Below are positions 11,955 through 22,052 of a stretch of 64,000 nt of DNA, in pieces. The position numbers and the translations under genes were made by a program. The DNA is from Synechococcus sp. WH 8109 (GTDB taxonomy: Bacteria > Cyanobacteriota > Cyanobacteriia > PCC-6307 > Cyanobiaceae), in the NCBI RefSeq assembly GCF_000161795.2, contig NZ_CP006882.1:1736001-1800000 (forward strand). Direction: 5' to 3'. Positions within the stretch are counted from its first letter, which is position 1. The number at the start of each line of letters is the position of its first letter. The notes beneath the pieces were generated by a model. The model did no database searches, was not told the origin of the DNA, and worked only from the letters and a program-made list of their open reading frames with translations.

Positions 11955-14900
11955 TTGGTTCATATCAATCAGGTTGGGCTAACGCACTTCAAGTCGTTCG
12001 GTGGAGCGATGACGATCCCTCTTGAAGAGGGATTCACTGTCGTGACCGGACCCAATGGCTCCGGCAAGAGCAACATCCTTGATGGAGTTCTGTTTTGCCT
12101 GGGCCTGGCCACCAGTCGTGGCATGCGGGCTGAACGCCTGCCGGACCTGGTCAACAGCGGCATGCTCAAGGCCGGCAAGGCCGCTGAAACAACCGTCAGC
12201 GTCCGCTTTGATCTAAGCGACTGGACACCCGATGCCGCCGAGGAAGGCTTGGAAGCACCGGCGGAGGGGCCCTGGATTCAGCCTGGACAAACGGAATGGA
12301 CGGTGACCCGCAAGCTGCGGGTGATGCCGGGGGGCTCCTACAGCTCCAGCTACAGCGCCGACGGGGTTCCCTGCAACCTGCAGCAGCTGCAGACCCAGCT
12401 GCGCCGCCTTCGAATTGATCCCGAGGGCAGCAACGTGGTGATGCAGGGAGACGTCACCCGTATCGTCTCGATGAGCAATCGCGACCGCCGCGGCCTGATC
12501 GATGAACTGGCCGGTGTTGCCCTTTTCGACACCCGGATTGAACAGACCCGCCGCAAGCTCGATGACGTGCAGGAGCGTCAGGAGCGCTGCCGGATCATCG
12601 AGCAGGAATTGCTGGCCAGTCGCCAAAGGCTGGAGAAGGACTGCGCCAAGGCCCGGCAATACCAGGACTTGCGGGAACGGCTGCAACTGGGACGCCGCCA
12701 GGAAATGGTGCTGGCCTACGAGGCCGCCCAGCAGGCCCTCAAGGATCTAGCCACACGCCAACAGGCGCTGGAAGCCCAGGAACAGAAAGACGCCGCGGCC
12801 ATCGCCAGCGGCCGGGAGCAGCTGAACAAAGCTGTTGCCGAACTGAACCTGCTCCAGGAGCAGGTGAAGGCCCTGGGGGAAGACCAGCTGCTGGCGGTTC
12901 AGGCGGAACTGGCTGGCCTCGACACCAGCAGCCGCGAACTGGAGCGCCAGGCCAGCCTCCACCAGGAGGAGGGCCAGAAACTGCAGGCGCAGCGCCAGAA
13001 CCTCGCCACCCGTCGCCAGCAGTGGCAGCTGCAATCACGGGAGCTGGAACGCGATCCCCATCAGGACGCCCTCAGCGCGGCAAACGACAACTGCAAGGCC
13101 GCTGAAGCGGCCGTGGAAATATCCCGCCGCCGGCTGGCGGATGTTGTGGGCCGCTCCGGCGCCTGGGTAGAGGAACAAAAGCGCCGCAGTGGTCGCCGTC
13201 AGGAGTTGCAAAGCAGCGTCACTCCCTTATTGGAGGAGCACCAACTGCTGCAGGAACGGCTTCGCCAGGAACGGGAACGGCTGGAAGAGCTCACCCAGGA
13301 GCAGCACCAGGACGGCACAGACGGCGACGCCGTGGAGCAACAGCTCGCAACCCTGGAGGCAACCTGGCAAAACCTGCTGCAAGCCATTGCCGACGGCAAA
13401 CAGGAGCTCCAGCAGACCGCCGAATCGCTGGCCATCCAACAGCGCACCCGCAGCCGGCTGGAGCAGGAGCAGACCCGCTTGGAACGGGAGATCGCTCGCC
13501 TGGAGAGCCGGCGGGATGCCCTTCAGGAAAGCCGTGGCACTGGAGCACTGCGCCTGCTGTTGGAGGCCGGCCTCGATGGCATCCACGGCCCTGTCGCCCA
13601 GCTGGGAGAGGTGGAGGATCACCATCGCCTCGCCGTGGAAGTGGCCGCGGGGGCCCGTCTCGGCCAGGTGGTGGTCGATGACGACCGCATCGCCGCCCGC
13701 GCCATCGAACTACTCAAGAGCCGCCGTGCTGGCCGGCTCACCTTCCTGCCCCTGAACAAGATCCGCGCGCCAGGGGGCGGGGGCTCTTCAGCCGCCTTTG
13801 CCCGGGGTGCACGCCCCGGTGGGGACAGCGGTGCCGGACTGATCGGCCGGGCCGTGGAACTGGTGCGGTTCGAACCGATCTATGACCAGGTGTTTGCTTA
13901 CGTCTTCGGCGACACCCTGGTGTTCTCCGACCTGGCCAGCGCCCGTCAACAACTGGGCCGTTCCAGGGCGGTGACCCTGGATGGGGAGCTGCTGGAAAAG
14001 AGCGGCGCCATGACCGGCGGCAGCTTCTCCCAGCGCAGCAGCAGCCTCAGCTTCGGTCGCAGCAGCGATCAGGACGAAGCCGAACCCCTGCGGCGGCGCC
14101 TGCTGGAACTGGGGGAATCCCTGGTGGCCTGCCGGCGGGAGGAGTCGAAGCTGGCCCAAGTGATCGAGCAGCAGAAACCCCAGCTGCGCGAACTGGAAAA
14201 GCAACAGGCGGCCTTGATCGCCGAGCGCAATGCCGCCCGGCGAAACCACGGCCCGCTGCTCGAGCGCAGCCGCCAGCGGGCCGAACGGCTCAGCAAATTG
14301 CAGCAGGACCAGACCGAGCAACAACAGCGGCTCGAAGCCATCAGCACTGCACTCACGCCACTCACCGCGGAACTGCAGGCCTTGGATGAGGCGGAACGCA
14401 ACAGCGGCAACAACGACGATGCCTCCGCCTGGGCCCAACTTCAGACAGAACAGGAAGCCGCCGACCAAAGGCTGGAGGCGGCCCGCCGCGAGCGCGACCA
14501 GCTGCTGAATGCCCGGCGCGAGCGGCAGCTGGCGATTGAACGCCTGGGGGACCAGGAGAATGCTCTGGCCGCCGAAGAAACCCGCTTGCAGGAGGCGGTG
14601 AAGGCCCTCGCCAGTGCCCATGGGGCCTGGCGCCAGCAGCAGAGCGACCTCCAGGAGAAGCGCAAAGAGCTCGAGCAACAGCAGACCGACCTGCAGGAGC
14701 GCTTCGGCAGCCAGCGCCGGGCCCGGGACGCCGCGGAAGCCGAGGTGGGCCGCCAGCGTCAGGCCCTGCAGCAGGCCGAATGGAATCTGGAGCGGCTCAA
14801 GGAAGACCGCGAAGGATTGATCGAAGAACAGCGCAGCGGTGCGGTACGCCTGCAGGAGATGGAACAGGCCCTGCCGGACCCGAGGCCGGAGATCCCGGAA

Positions 14901-15563
14901 GCCCTTCAGCTGGCGGGATTGGAAGCCTTGCAGACCGATCTGCAGGCCATCCAGCAACGCATGGAAGCGCTGGAGCCCGTGAACATGCTGGCGCTGGAGG
15001 AACTCGAGGCCCTCGAAGAGCGGCTCAACGAACTCAACGAACGCCTCGACGTGCTCAACAACGAGCGGGAAGAATTGCTGCTGCGGATCGAAACCGTGGC
15101 CACCCTGCGCCAGGACGCCTTCATGGAAGCCTTCACCGCCGTGGATGGCCATTTCCGCGAGATCTTTGCCTCGCTCTCCGATGGTGATGGCCACCTGCAA
15201 CTGGAGAACCCAGAGGAGCCTTTGGAAGGTGGCCTCACCCTGGTGGCCCATCCCAAGGGCAAAACCGTGCGGCGCCTGGCCTCGATGTCGGGGGGAGAGA
15301 AATCACTCACCGCCTTGAGCTTTCTGTTCGCCCTCCAGCGCTTCCGGCCGTCGCCGTTCTATGCCCTCGACGAGGTGGACAGCTTCCTCGACGGTGTCAA
15401 TGTGGAGCGCCTGGCGGCTCTGATCGCCCGTCAAGCCGAGGCAGCCCAGTTCATGGTGGTCAGCCACCGCCGCCCGATGATCGGCGCAGCCCAGCGCACG
15501 ATCGGAGTGACCCAGGCCCGCGGCGCCCATACCCAGGTGGTGGGTTTACCAGATGCCGCCTGA
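11955..15563 (+). CDS. smc: Chromosome segregation SMC protein
   Basis: 1202 residues from a TTG start, typical length for bacterial SMC. Walker A GPNGSGKS is at 32-39. A long coiled coil follows, rich in Gln, Glu, Leu and Arg. The hinge spans about 530-690, including GTGALRLLLEAGLDG and the SGAMTGGS element. A second coiled coil leads to the ABC signature MSGGEKSL (about 1110) and Walker B FYALDEVD (about 1134). With ScpA and ScpB it forms the SMC condensin complex, which organises and separates sister chromosomes. No scpA or scpB is nearby. Confidence 0.97.
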   Translation: MVHINQVGLTHFKSFGGAMTIPLEEGFTVVTGPNGSGKSNILDGVLFCLGLATSRGMRAERLPDLVNSGMLKAGKAAETTVSVRFDLSDWTPDAAEEGLEAPAEGPWIQPGQTEWTVTRKLRVMPGGSYSSSYSADGVPCNLQQLQTQLRRLRIDPEGSNVVMQGDVTRIVSMSNRDRRGLIDELAGVALFDTRIEQTRRKLDDVQERQERCRIIEQELLASRQRLEKDCAKARQYQDLRERLQLGRRQEMVLAYEAAQQALKDLATRQQALEAQEQKDAAAIASGREQLNKAVAELNLLQEQVKALGEDQLLAVQAELAGLDTSSRELERQASLHQEEGQKLQAQRQNLATRRQQWQLQSRELERDPHQDALSAANDNCKAAEAAVEISRRRLADVVGRSGAWVEEQKRRSGRRQELQSSVTPLLEEHQLLQERLRQERERLEELTQEQHQDGTDGDAVEQQLATLEATWQNLLQAIADGKQELQQTAESLAIQQRTRSRLEQEQTRLEREIARLESRRDALQESRGTGALRLLLEAGLDGIHGPVAQLGEVEDHHRLAVEVAAGARLGQVVVDDDRIAARAIELLKSRRAGRLTFLPLNKIRAPGGGGSSAAFARGARPGGDSGAGLIGRAVELVRFEPIYDQVFAYVFGDTLVFSDLASARQQLGRSRAVTLDGELLEKSGAMTGGSFSQRSSSLSFGRSSDQDEAEPLRRRLLELGESLVACRREESKLAQVIEQQKPQLRELEKQQAALIAERNAARRNHGPLLERSRQRAERLSKLQQDQTEQQQRLEAISTALTPLTAELQALDEAERNSGNNDDASAWAQLQTEQEAADQRLEAARRERDQLLNARRERQLAIERLGDQENALAAEETRLQEAVKALASAHGAWRQQQSDLQEKRKELEQQQTDLQERFGSQRRARDAAEAEVGRQRQALQQAEWNLERLKEDREGLIEEQRSGAVRLQEMEQALPDPRPEIPEALQLAGLEALQTDLQAIQQRMEALEPVNMLALEELEALEERLNELNERLDVLNNEREELLLRIETVATLRQDAFMEAFTAVDGHFREIFASLSDGDGHLQLENPEEPLEGGLTLVAHPKGKTVRRLASMSGGEKSLTALSFLFALQRFRPSPFYALDEVDSFLDGVNVERLAALIARQAEAAQFMVVSHRRPMIGAAQRTIGVTQARGAHTQVVGLPDAA

Positions 15564-15635
15564 ACGATCGGAGTTTTCGCTGTGCAATCTGAACGTGACA
15601 GGCGGAACCCCTGCGCCACAATGGTCTGAGTGTCC

Positions 15636-16703
15636 ATGGCCGAGGGCCCACGCTTGACCCCGACCCCTACCCCAAATGACGCCATTACCAATGGCGTACC
15701 CAGCGATCGCCTCTGGTTGCGCTCCGAACTGATGGGCACCCAGGTGATCACCCGTGACACTGGCCGCCGTCTTGGGGTGGTGGGTGAAGTGATCGTCGAT
15801 ATCGACCGCCGTGAAGTGGTGGCTGTGGGGCTGCGGGACAACCCCCTGACCCGTTTCCTACCCGGCCTGCCGCGCTGGATGCCGCTGGACCGGATCCGTC
15901 AGGTGGGCGACGTGATCCTGGTGGATTCGGCCGACTCACTAAGCGAAAACTTCAACCCTGAGCGCTACAGCCGGGTGATCAACTGCCAGGTGATCACCGA
16001 GTCCGGTGAACAGCTGGGGCGGGTGCTCGGCTTCGCCTTCGACATCGAAACCGGCGAGCTCACCACCCTAGTGATGGGCGCCCTTGGCGTACCCCTGCTG
16101 GGGGAAGGGGTGCTGAGCACCTGGGAAATGCCAGTAGAGGAGATTGTCAGCAGCGGCCCAGACCGGATCATTGTTTACGAGGGAGCCGAAGACAAGCTCA
16201 AACAGCTGAACAGCGGTGTTCTGGAAAAACTGGGAGTCGGTGGCCCCAGCTGGGAAGAGCAGGAGCGGGAGCGGTACCGCGTCAACCTGGTGCCCGTGGA
16301 AAATCAGCTCACCTCCGGACAACCCCTGGAGCAGGGGCAACGACGTCTCCAGGCTGCAGAAACCGAGCGGTTTGAGGCTGATGCAGAACTGGAATATGTG
16401 GAGCTGGAGGACCGGCGGCAGGAGTCCATGCAGCAACGCCGCTACCTCGATGAACCCCAGCGGTACGACGAGCCGCGCTACGACGAACCTGCCCGCTACG
16501 ACGAGCGGCCGGCTGAGCGAGCCCAGACCTACAACGAGCCTGCACCCGTAGAGCAGCAGCCTGCATACGAGCAACAGCCCCCTCGGCGGGCCATGCCAGC
16601 CTCCCGTCGCGCGGTTCAGCAGCCGGGCGAACCCATGGATGTGGAACCGATAGAGGATGCAGCGCCCCAGCGCCGGAGCCAGGATCTCGACGATCCCTGG
16701 TGA
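15636..16703 (+). CDS. PRC-barrel domain protein with YDEP-rich tail
   Basis: 355 residues. Two tandem PRC barrels are seen: LMGTQVITRDTGRRLGVVGE (about 30-105) and INCQVITESGEQLGRVLGF (about 115-195). The rest is disordered, charged and Gln/Arg-rich, with short imperfect repeats of RYDEP (about residues 265-290). PRC barrels in photosynthetic bacteria bind RNA-processing, cell-division or photosystem partners; this cyanobacterial type is uncharacterised. It follows smc by 70 bases in the same direction, so joint transcription is possible. A GTG two codons upstream (15630) is an alternative start. Confidence 0.8.
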   Translation: MAEGPRLTPTPTPNDAITNGVPSDRLWLRSELMGTQVITRDTGRRLGVVGEVIVDIDRREVVAVGLRDNPLTRFLPGLPRWMPLDRIRQVGDVILVDSADSLSENFNPERYSRVINCQVITESGEQLGRVLGFAFDIETGELTTLVMGALGVPLLGEGVLSTWEMPVEEIVSSGPDRIIVYEGAEDKLKQLNSGVLEKLGVGGPSWEEQERERYRVNLVPVENQLTSGQPLEQGQRRLQAAETERFEADAELEYVELEDRRQESMQQRRYLDEPQRYDEPRYDEPARYDERPAERAQTYNEPAPVEQQPAYEQQPPRRAMPASRRAVQQPGEPMDVEPIEDAAPQRRSQDLDDPW

Positions 16704-16728
16704 ACGGGCCTGAGGCTCCGACAGGTGT

Positions 16729-17130
16729 TCAGGACGCCTTGAAGTTCAATGATGCGCTGTTGACGCAGTAGCGCTGGCCCGTGGGAGCGGGACCATCGGG
16801 GAAGACGTGCCCGAGGTGGGCATCACATTGAGCGCAGTTGATTTCGGTGCGCACCATCCCGTGGGTCAAATCCTCTTTGGTGGTGATCGCCTCGGCACTT
16901 ACACCATCCCAGAAGCTGGGCCAACCCGTGCCCGAATCGAACTTGGTCTCAGAGCTAAACAGCGGCGCACCGCAGCAGACGCAGTGGTACTTCCCCGTGG
17001 CTTTGTTGTTCCAGTACGCCCCGGTGAAAGCCCGCTCCGTGCCGCCGCAGCGAGCCACCTGGAACTGCTCCGGCGTCAGGGATTGCTTCCACTCCTCGGC
17101 GCTGCGTTCGACCGGATTGGGCGGAGTCAT
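16729..17130 (-). CDS. msrB: Peptide-methionine (R)-S-oxide reductase
   Basis: 133 residues, normal for MsrB. Zinc ligands are Cys50 and Cys53 (HCVCCG) and Cys99 and Cys102 (CAQC). The substrate-binding stretch GTGWPSFW is at 67-74, [10 protein letters not shown] at 105-114, and the catalytic Cys122 in RYCVNSASL. It reduces the R epimer of methionine sulfoxide in oxidised proteins, with electrons from thioredoxin. The gene converges on the PRC-barrel gene and is followed upstream by the glycosyltransferase-like gene on the same strand. Confidence 0.95.
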   Translation of the reverse strand: MTPPNPVERSAEEWKQSLTPEQFQVARCGGTERAFTGAYWNNKATGKYHCVCCGAPLFSSETKFDSGTGWPSFWDGVSAEAITTKEDLTHGMVRTEINCAQCDAHLGHVFPDGPAPTGQRYCVNSASLNFKAS

Positions 17131-17158
17131 GGTCGTCGAAACCAGAGTGGATCGCAGC

Positions 17159-18442
17159 CTAGGAAGCGTTGAGCTCTCGGGGAAGCAACCCCCTCACCTC
17201 GGCGGCCAATGCGGCCACCGCCCCTGGTTCTCCCCGCAACGCCTGGAGGTCCTGGCGCTGGCCCTCAAGCCGCTCGGGGGCGTTCAGCCAATCGCAGGCC
17301 TCCTTCGCAATCTCCTCCGGAGTGATCGCCCCCACCCGCTCCGGCACCACAGCACGGCCTGCACTGATGTTGGGCCAGGCCATCAATCCGTTGTTGCGCA
17401 AACGCCAGAGGGTCAACAGAACCCCGATCAGACGCCGCAGACCCGGCAGACGCGCCAGCAGGCCCAGCCCGCCGTCCCAGGCCTGCATCACCTCCAGGTG
17501 CTGGGTGGGAACAATCACGATCATCGGCACCGCAAGGGCGCCGAGTTCGGCTGTGTTGGCGCCGACCGTGGTCAGGGCCAGGGCGCACTGGCTCAGGGGG
17601 CCATGGGCCGGATGCTGCTCCAGCAGAAGAATCCTTGTCCCCGCACCCGTCAGCAACTCCGTCACCGACTCCCCCTGCTCCACCGAAGCAACGGAGGCGC
17701 TGTAGCGGGCAGCAATTGGGTTGGAGGCGCCGGCAAAACGCAGCAGTTCATCAACGCTGGTGGTGGGAGCCAGCGGCAGCAAAAAACGGCATCCTGTTTG
17801 CAATCGGGCCAAACGATCGGCGGTGTCGAGCAGAAACGGCATGCCGACGCTCAACTTGGCCGGCTTCGATCCCGGCAACAGGGCAACCCACTGGCCCTCA
17901 GGGAGAGGCTCCTCGGAACGAGCGAAGGACGACAGATCCGCCATCAGATCGCCAACAACGCGGCACCGGGGCTGGTAACGGATCGGCAGCTGGCGCCGCA
18001 CCGCGTCAGACATCGCCGCAATCCGATCGTTCCAGCCCGGCCAACGCGCCACCCACTCGGCATAGGTGATGTGGCGGTAGCCGAGACGAGCCGAAAGCAG
18101 AACGGTCCAGAACTGGTCACCGCCCAGGAACACCACCACACCCTTCTGCGGCCATGGGCCGTAGCGCTGGGGACGCAACAGCAGCGACCAGAAGCGTCCT
18201 GCCGGCACGATGCGCTCGAACAAGCCCCAGGGCTCCGCGGCCGCACGCTCCTGGCCCGTGGCATTGGGGCAGGGCACCAACACCAGATGCAACGACGCTG
18301 GCGCGCTCCGAGACCGGGGACGCAGACGAAGGCTGGCGTGCAGCCGTTCCGCCAAGGGGCGAACCCAGGTGGTCAGCTCACCGGGACCGTTCGAAACAAG
18401 AACAACGGCTGGTCCTGGTTCTGCAGCGCTGGGACGGGCCAA
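17159..18442 (-). CDS. Lipid-A-disaccharide-synthase-related glycosyltransferase-like protein
   Basis: About 427 residues from TTG 18442. A GTG at 18490 would lie inside the tRNA-Leu gene, so the later start is preferred. The N-terminus [19 protein letters not shown] and the central [11 protein letters not shown] and [18 protein letters not shown] belong to the cyanobacterial LpxB-related family (TIGR03492 type). It has a GT-B-like layout with an N-terminal Rossmann half and a C-terminal nucleotide-sugar half ([20 protein letters not shown]). It probably works in envelope glycolipid or polysaccharide synthesis; the substrate is unknown. True LpxB is shorter, so I do not call it lpxB. Confidence 0.75.
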   Translation of the reverse strand: MARPSAAEPGPAVVLVSNGPGELTTWVRPLAERLHASLRLRPRSRSAPASLHLVLVPCPNATGQERAAAEPWGLFERIVPAGRFWSLLLRPQRYGPWPQKGVVVFLGGDQFWTVLLSARLGYRHITYAEWVARWPGWNDRIAAMSDAVRRQLPIRYQPRCRVVGDLMADLSSFARSEEPLPEGQWVALLPGSKPAKLSVGMPFLLDTADRLARLQTGCRFLLPLAPTTSVDELLRFAGASNPIAARYSASVASVEQGESVTELLTGAGTRILLLEQHPAHGPLSQCALALTTVGANTAELGALAVPMIVIVPTQHLEVMQAWDGGLGLLARLPGLRRLIGVLLTLWRLRNNGLMAWPNISAGRAVVPERVGAITPEEIAKEACDWLNAPERLEGQRQDLQALRGEPGAVAALAAEVRGLLPRELNAS

Positions 18443-18451
18443 AGAAAAAAA

Positions 18452-18533
18452 TGCGGATGGCGAGACTTGAACTCGCAAGGCCGAAGCCACACGCCCCTCA
18501 AACGTGCGTGTCTACCAATTCCACCACATCCGC
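18452..18533 (-). tRNA. trnL: tRNA-Leu (anticodon GAG)
   Basis: The minus strand gives GCGGATG...CATCCGC plus discriminator A, an acceptor stem of seven pairs. The D-loop contains TTGGTAGAC. The anticodon arm is CACGT-TTGAGGG-GCGTG with anticodon GAG (18497-18499), for CUC and CUU codons. A long variable arm (TGGCTTCGGCC) and T-arm (GCGAGTTCAAGTCTCGC) follow, typical of class II tRNA-Leu. CCA is not encoded. It sits 9 bases before the TTG start of the next minus-strand gene, so the two may be co-transcribed. Confidence 0.95.
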
Positions 18534-18652
18534 GTGGTCGACTTCACCGCTCGGGTGCTGCCGAAGCCAGATCATACCGGGCGGGGTCTTCGCTCTCGGC
18601 AACTTCGGTCGGCGCTGATACGATCCGGCGTCAGGCCTGAACATGCTGCGGG

Positions 18653-19999
18653 ATGCCCATCGGCAAAGTGCTGATCGCCAACCGCGGCGAGATTGCCCTC
18701 CGGATCATTCGAAGCTGCCGCGAGCTCGGCATCGCCACTGTGGCGGTGTACAGCTCCGTTGATAAAGACGCTCTGCACGTGCAGCTCGCCGATGAAGCGG
18801 TCTGCGTAGGCGAAGCCCTGAGCAGCAAGAGCTACCTCAACATTCCCAACATCCTGGCGGCAGCCACCTCCCGCGGTGCTGACGCCATCCATCCCGGCTA
18901 CGGCTTCCTGGCGGAGAACGACAAGTTCGCCGAGATGTGCCGTGATCACGGCCTCACCTTCGTTGGGCCCTCCCCCCACGCGATTCGCTCGATGGGGGAC
19001 AAGTCGACCGCCAAATCGACCATGCAATCGGTGGGTGTTCCCACGGTGCCCGGCAGCGAGGGCCTGCTCAGCAGCACCAGCCAGGCGGCCGCCCTGGCCG
19101 AGGAGATGGGCTATCCCGTGATGATCAAGGCCACCGCCGGCGGCGGTGGTCGCGGCATGCGCCTGGTGCCGGACGCCAGCCAGCTTGAGAGCCTGTACAA
19201 AGCAGCCCAGGGAGAGGCGGAAGCTGCCTTCGGCAATCCCGGCCTCTACATGGAGAAATTCATCGATCGGCCCCGCCACGTGGAAGTGCAGGTGCTGGCC
19301 GACCGTCACGGCAACGTGGTTCACCTTGGTGAAAGGGACTGCTCGATCCAGCGCCGTCACCAGAAACTGCTGGAGGAAGCCCCAAGCCCAGCCCTAGATC
19401 CCGACCTACGCCGCCGCATGGGCGATGCCGCCGTTGCTGCCGCCCGAAGCATCAATTACGAGGGCGCCGGAACGGTGGAATTCCTGCTGGATCGCAGCGG
19501 TGGCTTCTACTTCATGGAAATGAACACCCGGATCCAGGTGGAGCATCCGGTGACTGAGATGGTCACGGGTGTGGATCTGATCGCTGAACAGTTACGCATC
19601 GCCGGTGGCGAACCCATCAGCGTGCAGCAGGAGGAGATCCAGCTCACCGGCCATGCGATCGAATGCCGCATTAACGCCGAGGATGCTCGGCACAACTTCC
19701 GTCCCGCCCCCGGACGCATCACGGGATGGCTGCCCCCCGGGGGGCCAGGTGTGCGCGTCGACAGCCACGTTTACACGGGCTACGACATCCCGCCCTTCTA
19801 CGACTCCCTGATCGGCAAGCTGATCGCTTGGGGAAAGGACCGCGACCACGCCATGACGCGGATGAAGCGGGCCCTGAATGAATGTGCCGTCACAGGGATC
19901 CCAACCACGGTGGAATTCCACCTGGAGATGCTGGATCGGCCGGAATTCATCAACGGCGACGTGCACACCAAGTTCGTGGAGCAAGAGATGCTCCCCTGA
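18653..19999 (+). CDS. accC: Biotin carboxylase subunit of acetyl-CoA carboxylase
   Basis: 448 residues, normal length. The N-terminal domain starts [30 protein letters not shown] is at about residue 80, the ATP-grasp glycine loop GGGGRGMR at about 162, and the active-site [13 protein letters not shown] at about 290. It carboxylates biotin on BCCP using ATP and bicarbonate, the first step of fatty-acid synthesis, with AccA, AccB and AccD encoded elsewhere. It stands alone on the plus strand and converges on yggT with a two-base gap. Confidence 0.97.
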   Translation: MPIGKVLIANRGEIALRIIRSCRELGIATVAVYSSVDKDALHVQLADEAVCVGEALSSKSYLNIPNILAAATSRGADAIHPGYGFLAENDKFAEMCRDHGLTFVGPSPHAIRSMGDKSTAKSTMQSVGVPTVPGSEGLLSSTSQAAALAEEMGYPVMIKATAGGGGRGMRLVPDASQLESLYKAAQGEAEAAFGNPGLYMEKFIDRPRHVEVQVLADRHGNVVHLGERDCSIQRRHQKLLEEAPSPALDPDLRRRMGDAAVAAARSINYEGAGTVEFLLDRSGGFYFMEMNTRIQVEHPVTEMVTGVDLIAEQLRIAGGEPISVQQEEIQLTGHAIECRINAEDARHNFRPAPGRITGWLPPGGPGVRVDSHVYTGYDIPPFYDSLIGKLIAWGKDRDHAMTRMKRALNECAVTGIPTTVEFHLEMLDRPEFINGDVHTKFVEQEMLP

Positions 20000-20001
20000 G
20001 C

Positions 20002-20349
20002 TCAGGCAGCTGCCTGGGCGTGCATCAGGATCTGAGAGAGCAGCCCCTGCTGACCGACCAGCAACTCACGCACGAGGCTGATCAACCCCACCCAAATTAC
20101 TGGAGTGACGTCGACTCCACCAATCGGGGCGATCACGCGGCGGCTCAGCGAAAGCACAGGTTCCGTTGGCCATGCCACCAGGGGCCAGGCTCCCTGGTTC
20201 AGATCGACCTGGGGGTACCAGGTGAGCACGATGCGCAGCAGGAACGCCAGGGTCCAGGCCGCCAGCAGCAAGCCCAGTAGTAAATGGAGGACTGGCAGGG
20301 CCTGCAGCAGCAGCGGCGTCACAAAGCTCAAAGCAAATCGTCCCCTCAT
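20002..20349 (-). CDS. YggT-family membrane protein
   Basis: 115 residues. Two hydrophobic blocks are LPVLHLLLGLLLAAWTLAFL and VTPVIWVGLISLVRELLV, with RIVLTWYPQVDLN and TEPVLSLSRRVIAPIGG between. The WYP...N...P..P.R..IPP/IAPIGG-type pattern is the YggT signature. Family members help distribute nucleoids or photosynthetic complexes and relate to chloroplast Ycf19/CCB3; the exact role is not established. It ends against accC. Confidence 0.85.
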   Translation of the reverse strand: MRGRFALSFVTPLLLQALPVLHLLLGLLLAAWTLAFLLRIVLTWYPQVDLNQGAWPLVAWPTEPVLSLSRRVIAPIGGVDVTPVIWVGLISLVRELLVGQQGLLSQILMHAQAAA

Positions 20350-20411
20350 CGTAGAAAGACGACATCGCTTCTTAAGATCGGCGCGGCTTTGAAGCAGACG
20401 GCAGCAACCCC

Positions 20412-20534
20412 ATGACCCCCTCCCTCTCCAACTTCCTGAGCAGCCTCCTTTGGGGAGGTGTGATCGTCGTAATTCCTGCCTCCATCGCCCTATTCCTGCT
20501 GAGCCAGACCGACCAGGTCGACCGCAAGCTCTGA
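20412..20534 (+). CDS. psbX: Photosystem II protein PsbX
   Basis: A 40-residue protein, MTPSLSNFLSSLLWGGVIVV to TDQVDRKL, with one transmembrane helix (about 11-31) and a short stromal tail. The length, the L(W/F)-GG-x-IVVIP start of the helix and the Q-x-D end match cyanobacterial PsbX. It binds near cytochrome b559 and influences plastoquinone exchange at QB. Next to ycf66, as often in marine picocyanobacteria. Confidence 0.9.
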   Translation: MTPSLSNFLSSLLWGGVIVVIPASIALFLLSQTDQVDRKL

Positions 20535-20583
20535 CCCGCCACTGGCGCCCCTCTTAGACTGACTCCCAAGCGGAAGCAGAGCT

Positions 20584-21516
20584 TTGGTTAACGCCAGTCT
20601 CAATTGGGCCAGCATCGTCGGCATCGTTTTGGCCGTCGGCGGCGCTCTGCTCTATTTCATGCGGTCGTTCAAACCGGCCCTGGCGCGGGATTACGACGTG
20701 TTCTTTGCTGCCATCGGGCTGCTATGCGGCGGCATCCTGTTCTTCCAGGGTTGGCGCCTCGACCCAATTCTTCAGTTCGGCCAGTTCCTGTTGGCGGGAA
20801 CTACCGTGTTCTTTGCCTACGAAAGTGTGCGACTGCGCGGCGTGGCCACTGAGCAGGCACGGCGCTCCGCCTACTTCGATGACGAACCAGCACCGGCCCG
20901 GGGCGGAGGTCCAGGAGGCCTGCGGGGCGGTTGGGATGACGGCGTGTACGAACGTTTTGATGAACCCCAGCCGGTGCGGCGGCGCTTTTCAGGCCGCGAC
21001 GATGACACCGAAGAACGGCCTGAAGAGGAGTTCTACCGGCCGCGCCGGGCCAGCCGTGCAGCCATTCCTGAGGAAGCAGCCAGCCGTCGCTCAGCAGACC
21101 GTGATCATGGCGATTCCGGTTGGGAACAAAACGACGAGCGCTCCCGCCGCATGGCTCGCTTCCGCGCTGGCGAAGCCCGAGATGAACGACGTCCCGACTT
21201 TGGCTCCAGACGGACGGATCGAGACGACCAACGCCGCGGCAGCCGACCCGTGGGGCGACCTGAACGTCCTGCAGGCGAACGCGCTCCTTCAGGAGCAGAA
21301 GATGCCGCCTTCGCCCCCAGCCGCAGTTCAGCACCGAACAGTGCGGCCCCTAACCGAGGACGCCCCAGCGCCAACCCGAACGCCGTGAGCGACTCCAGGC
21401 AATCTGCCGAACCGCCCGTTGCGTCGAACCGACCCAGCAGCAACCGCCAACCCCCCCGCAGCTCACGGCCCTCGTCCGACAGACCGCGGGACAACAGCTC
21501 CCGCTTCGACGACTGA
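20584..21516 (+). CDS. ycf66: Ycf66-family protein
   Basis: 310 residues from a TTG start. The N-terminal ~95 residues hold three hydrophobic segments (WASIVGIVLAVGGALLYFM, VFFAAIGLLCGGILFF, ILQFGQFLLAGTTVFFAYES), the conserved Ycf66 core. The remaining ~215 residues are disordered, rich in Arg, Asp, Pro and Ser. Ycf66 is conserved in cyanobacteria and some plastids, probably thylakoid-associated, function unknown. Its ATG-less start and position 49 bases after psbX suggest co-transcription; the tail is longer than in plastid forms. Confidence 0.85.
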   Translation: MVNASLNWASIVGIVLAVGGALLYFMRSFKPALARDYDVFFAAIGLLCGGILFFQGWRLDPILQFGQFLLAGTTVFFAYESVRLRGVATEQARRSAYFDDEPAPARGGGPGGLRGGWDDGVYERFDEPQPVRRRFSGRDDDTEERPEEEFYRPRRASRAAIPEEAASRRSADRDHGDSGWEQNDERSRRMARFRAGEARDERRPDFGSRRTDRDDQRRGSRPVGRPERPAGERAPSGAEDAAFAPSRSSAPNSAAPNRGRPSANPNAVSDSRQSAEPPVASNRPSSNRQPPRSSRPSSDRPRDNSSRFDD

Positions 21517-21521
21517 ACCAG

Positions 21522-22052
21522 TTGCCTCGTCCGCTGCTGATCCTGCTCGCCAGCTTGATACTGGTTGGCTGCAACGGTCGCAGTGAACGGGCAGGTGCCG
21601 GCTTGCTTGCCACCAGTCAGCAGGCCCCAGCCCTGAGCGGCAGTGGTGAGTGGCTGGCCGTCGTCAGCGATCGCGGCGGCCGACCCACGGTGCAGCTGCG
21701 CCGCCTGAGCGACGGATTGGTTGTCTCCGTTCCCCAGCTGAGCCGACATCAGCCCCACAGCTCGCCCTCCCTGAGCTGGAACGGCCGTTACCTGGCAGCG
21801 ATCACACAGCGGGGGCGCCGCCGACTCGCGGTGGTGACCGACCGTCTGAACGGACGCATGTACCCCCTGCCGCTGCCGGGGGGGCGAGACCCGGTGCAGC
21901 TCAGCCTGGCGCCGGATGCCCAGCGGATCGCCCTGCAGGTGACGGATCAGGGGAGGTGGCGCGTGGAACTGCTGGATCTGAGTGATCTGCTCGAGCCTGA
22001 CCGTCCTCCGGGACAGAGCCTCTCCACACCGGCGCTGTCGTCAGAGCCATGA
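21522..22052 (+). CDS. TolB-like beta-propeller lipoprotein, first of a tandem pair
   Basis: 176 residues from TTG 21522. The signal peptide PRPLLILLASLILVGC carries a lipobox (LVGC), so it is a predicted lipoprotein. The rest repeats a WD40/TolB-like unit: SGSGEWLAVVSDRGGRPTVQ, LSWNGRYLAAITQRGRRR and LAPDAQRIALQVTDQGRWRV. Only three or so blades are present, fewer than a complete propeller. It starts five bases after ycf66 and overlaps the next gene by four bases. Role unknown; an envelope or periplasm-facing location is likely. Confidence 0.7.
   Translation: MPRPLLILLASLILVGCNGRSERAGAGLLATSQQAPALSGSGEWLAVVSDRGGRPTVQLRRLSDGLVVSVPQLSRHQPHSSPSLSWNGRYLAAITQRGRRRLAVVTDRLNGRMYPLPLPGGRDPVQLSLAPDAQRIALQVTDQGRWRVELLDLSDLLEPDRPPGQSLSTPALSSEP

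Noticed and set aside
13788-15251. 487-codon minus-strand frame inside smc
   Set aside because: It is the antisense of the GC-rich coiled coil of SMC; long antisense frames are expected from this codon usage.
16838-18640. 600-codon plus-strand frame
   Set aside because: It runs antisense through msrB, the LpxB-related gene and tRNA-Leu, so it cannot be a gene.
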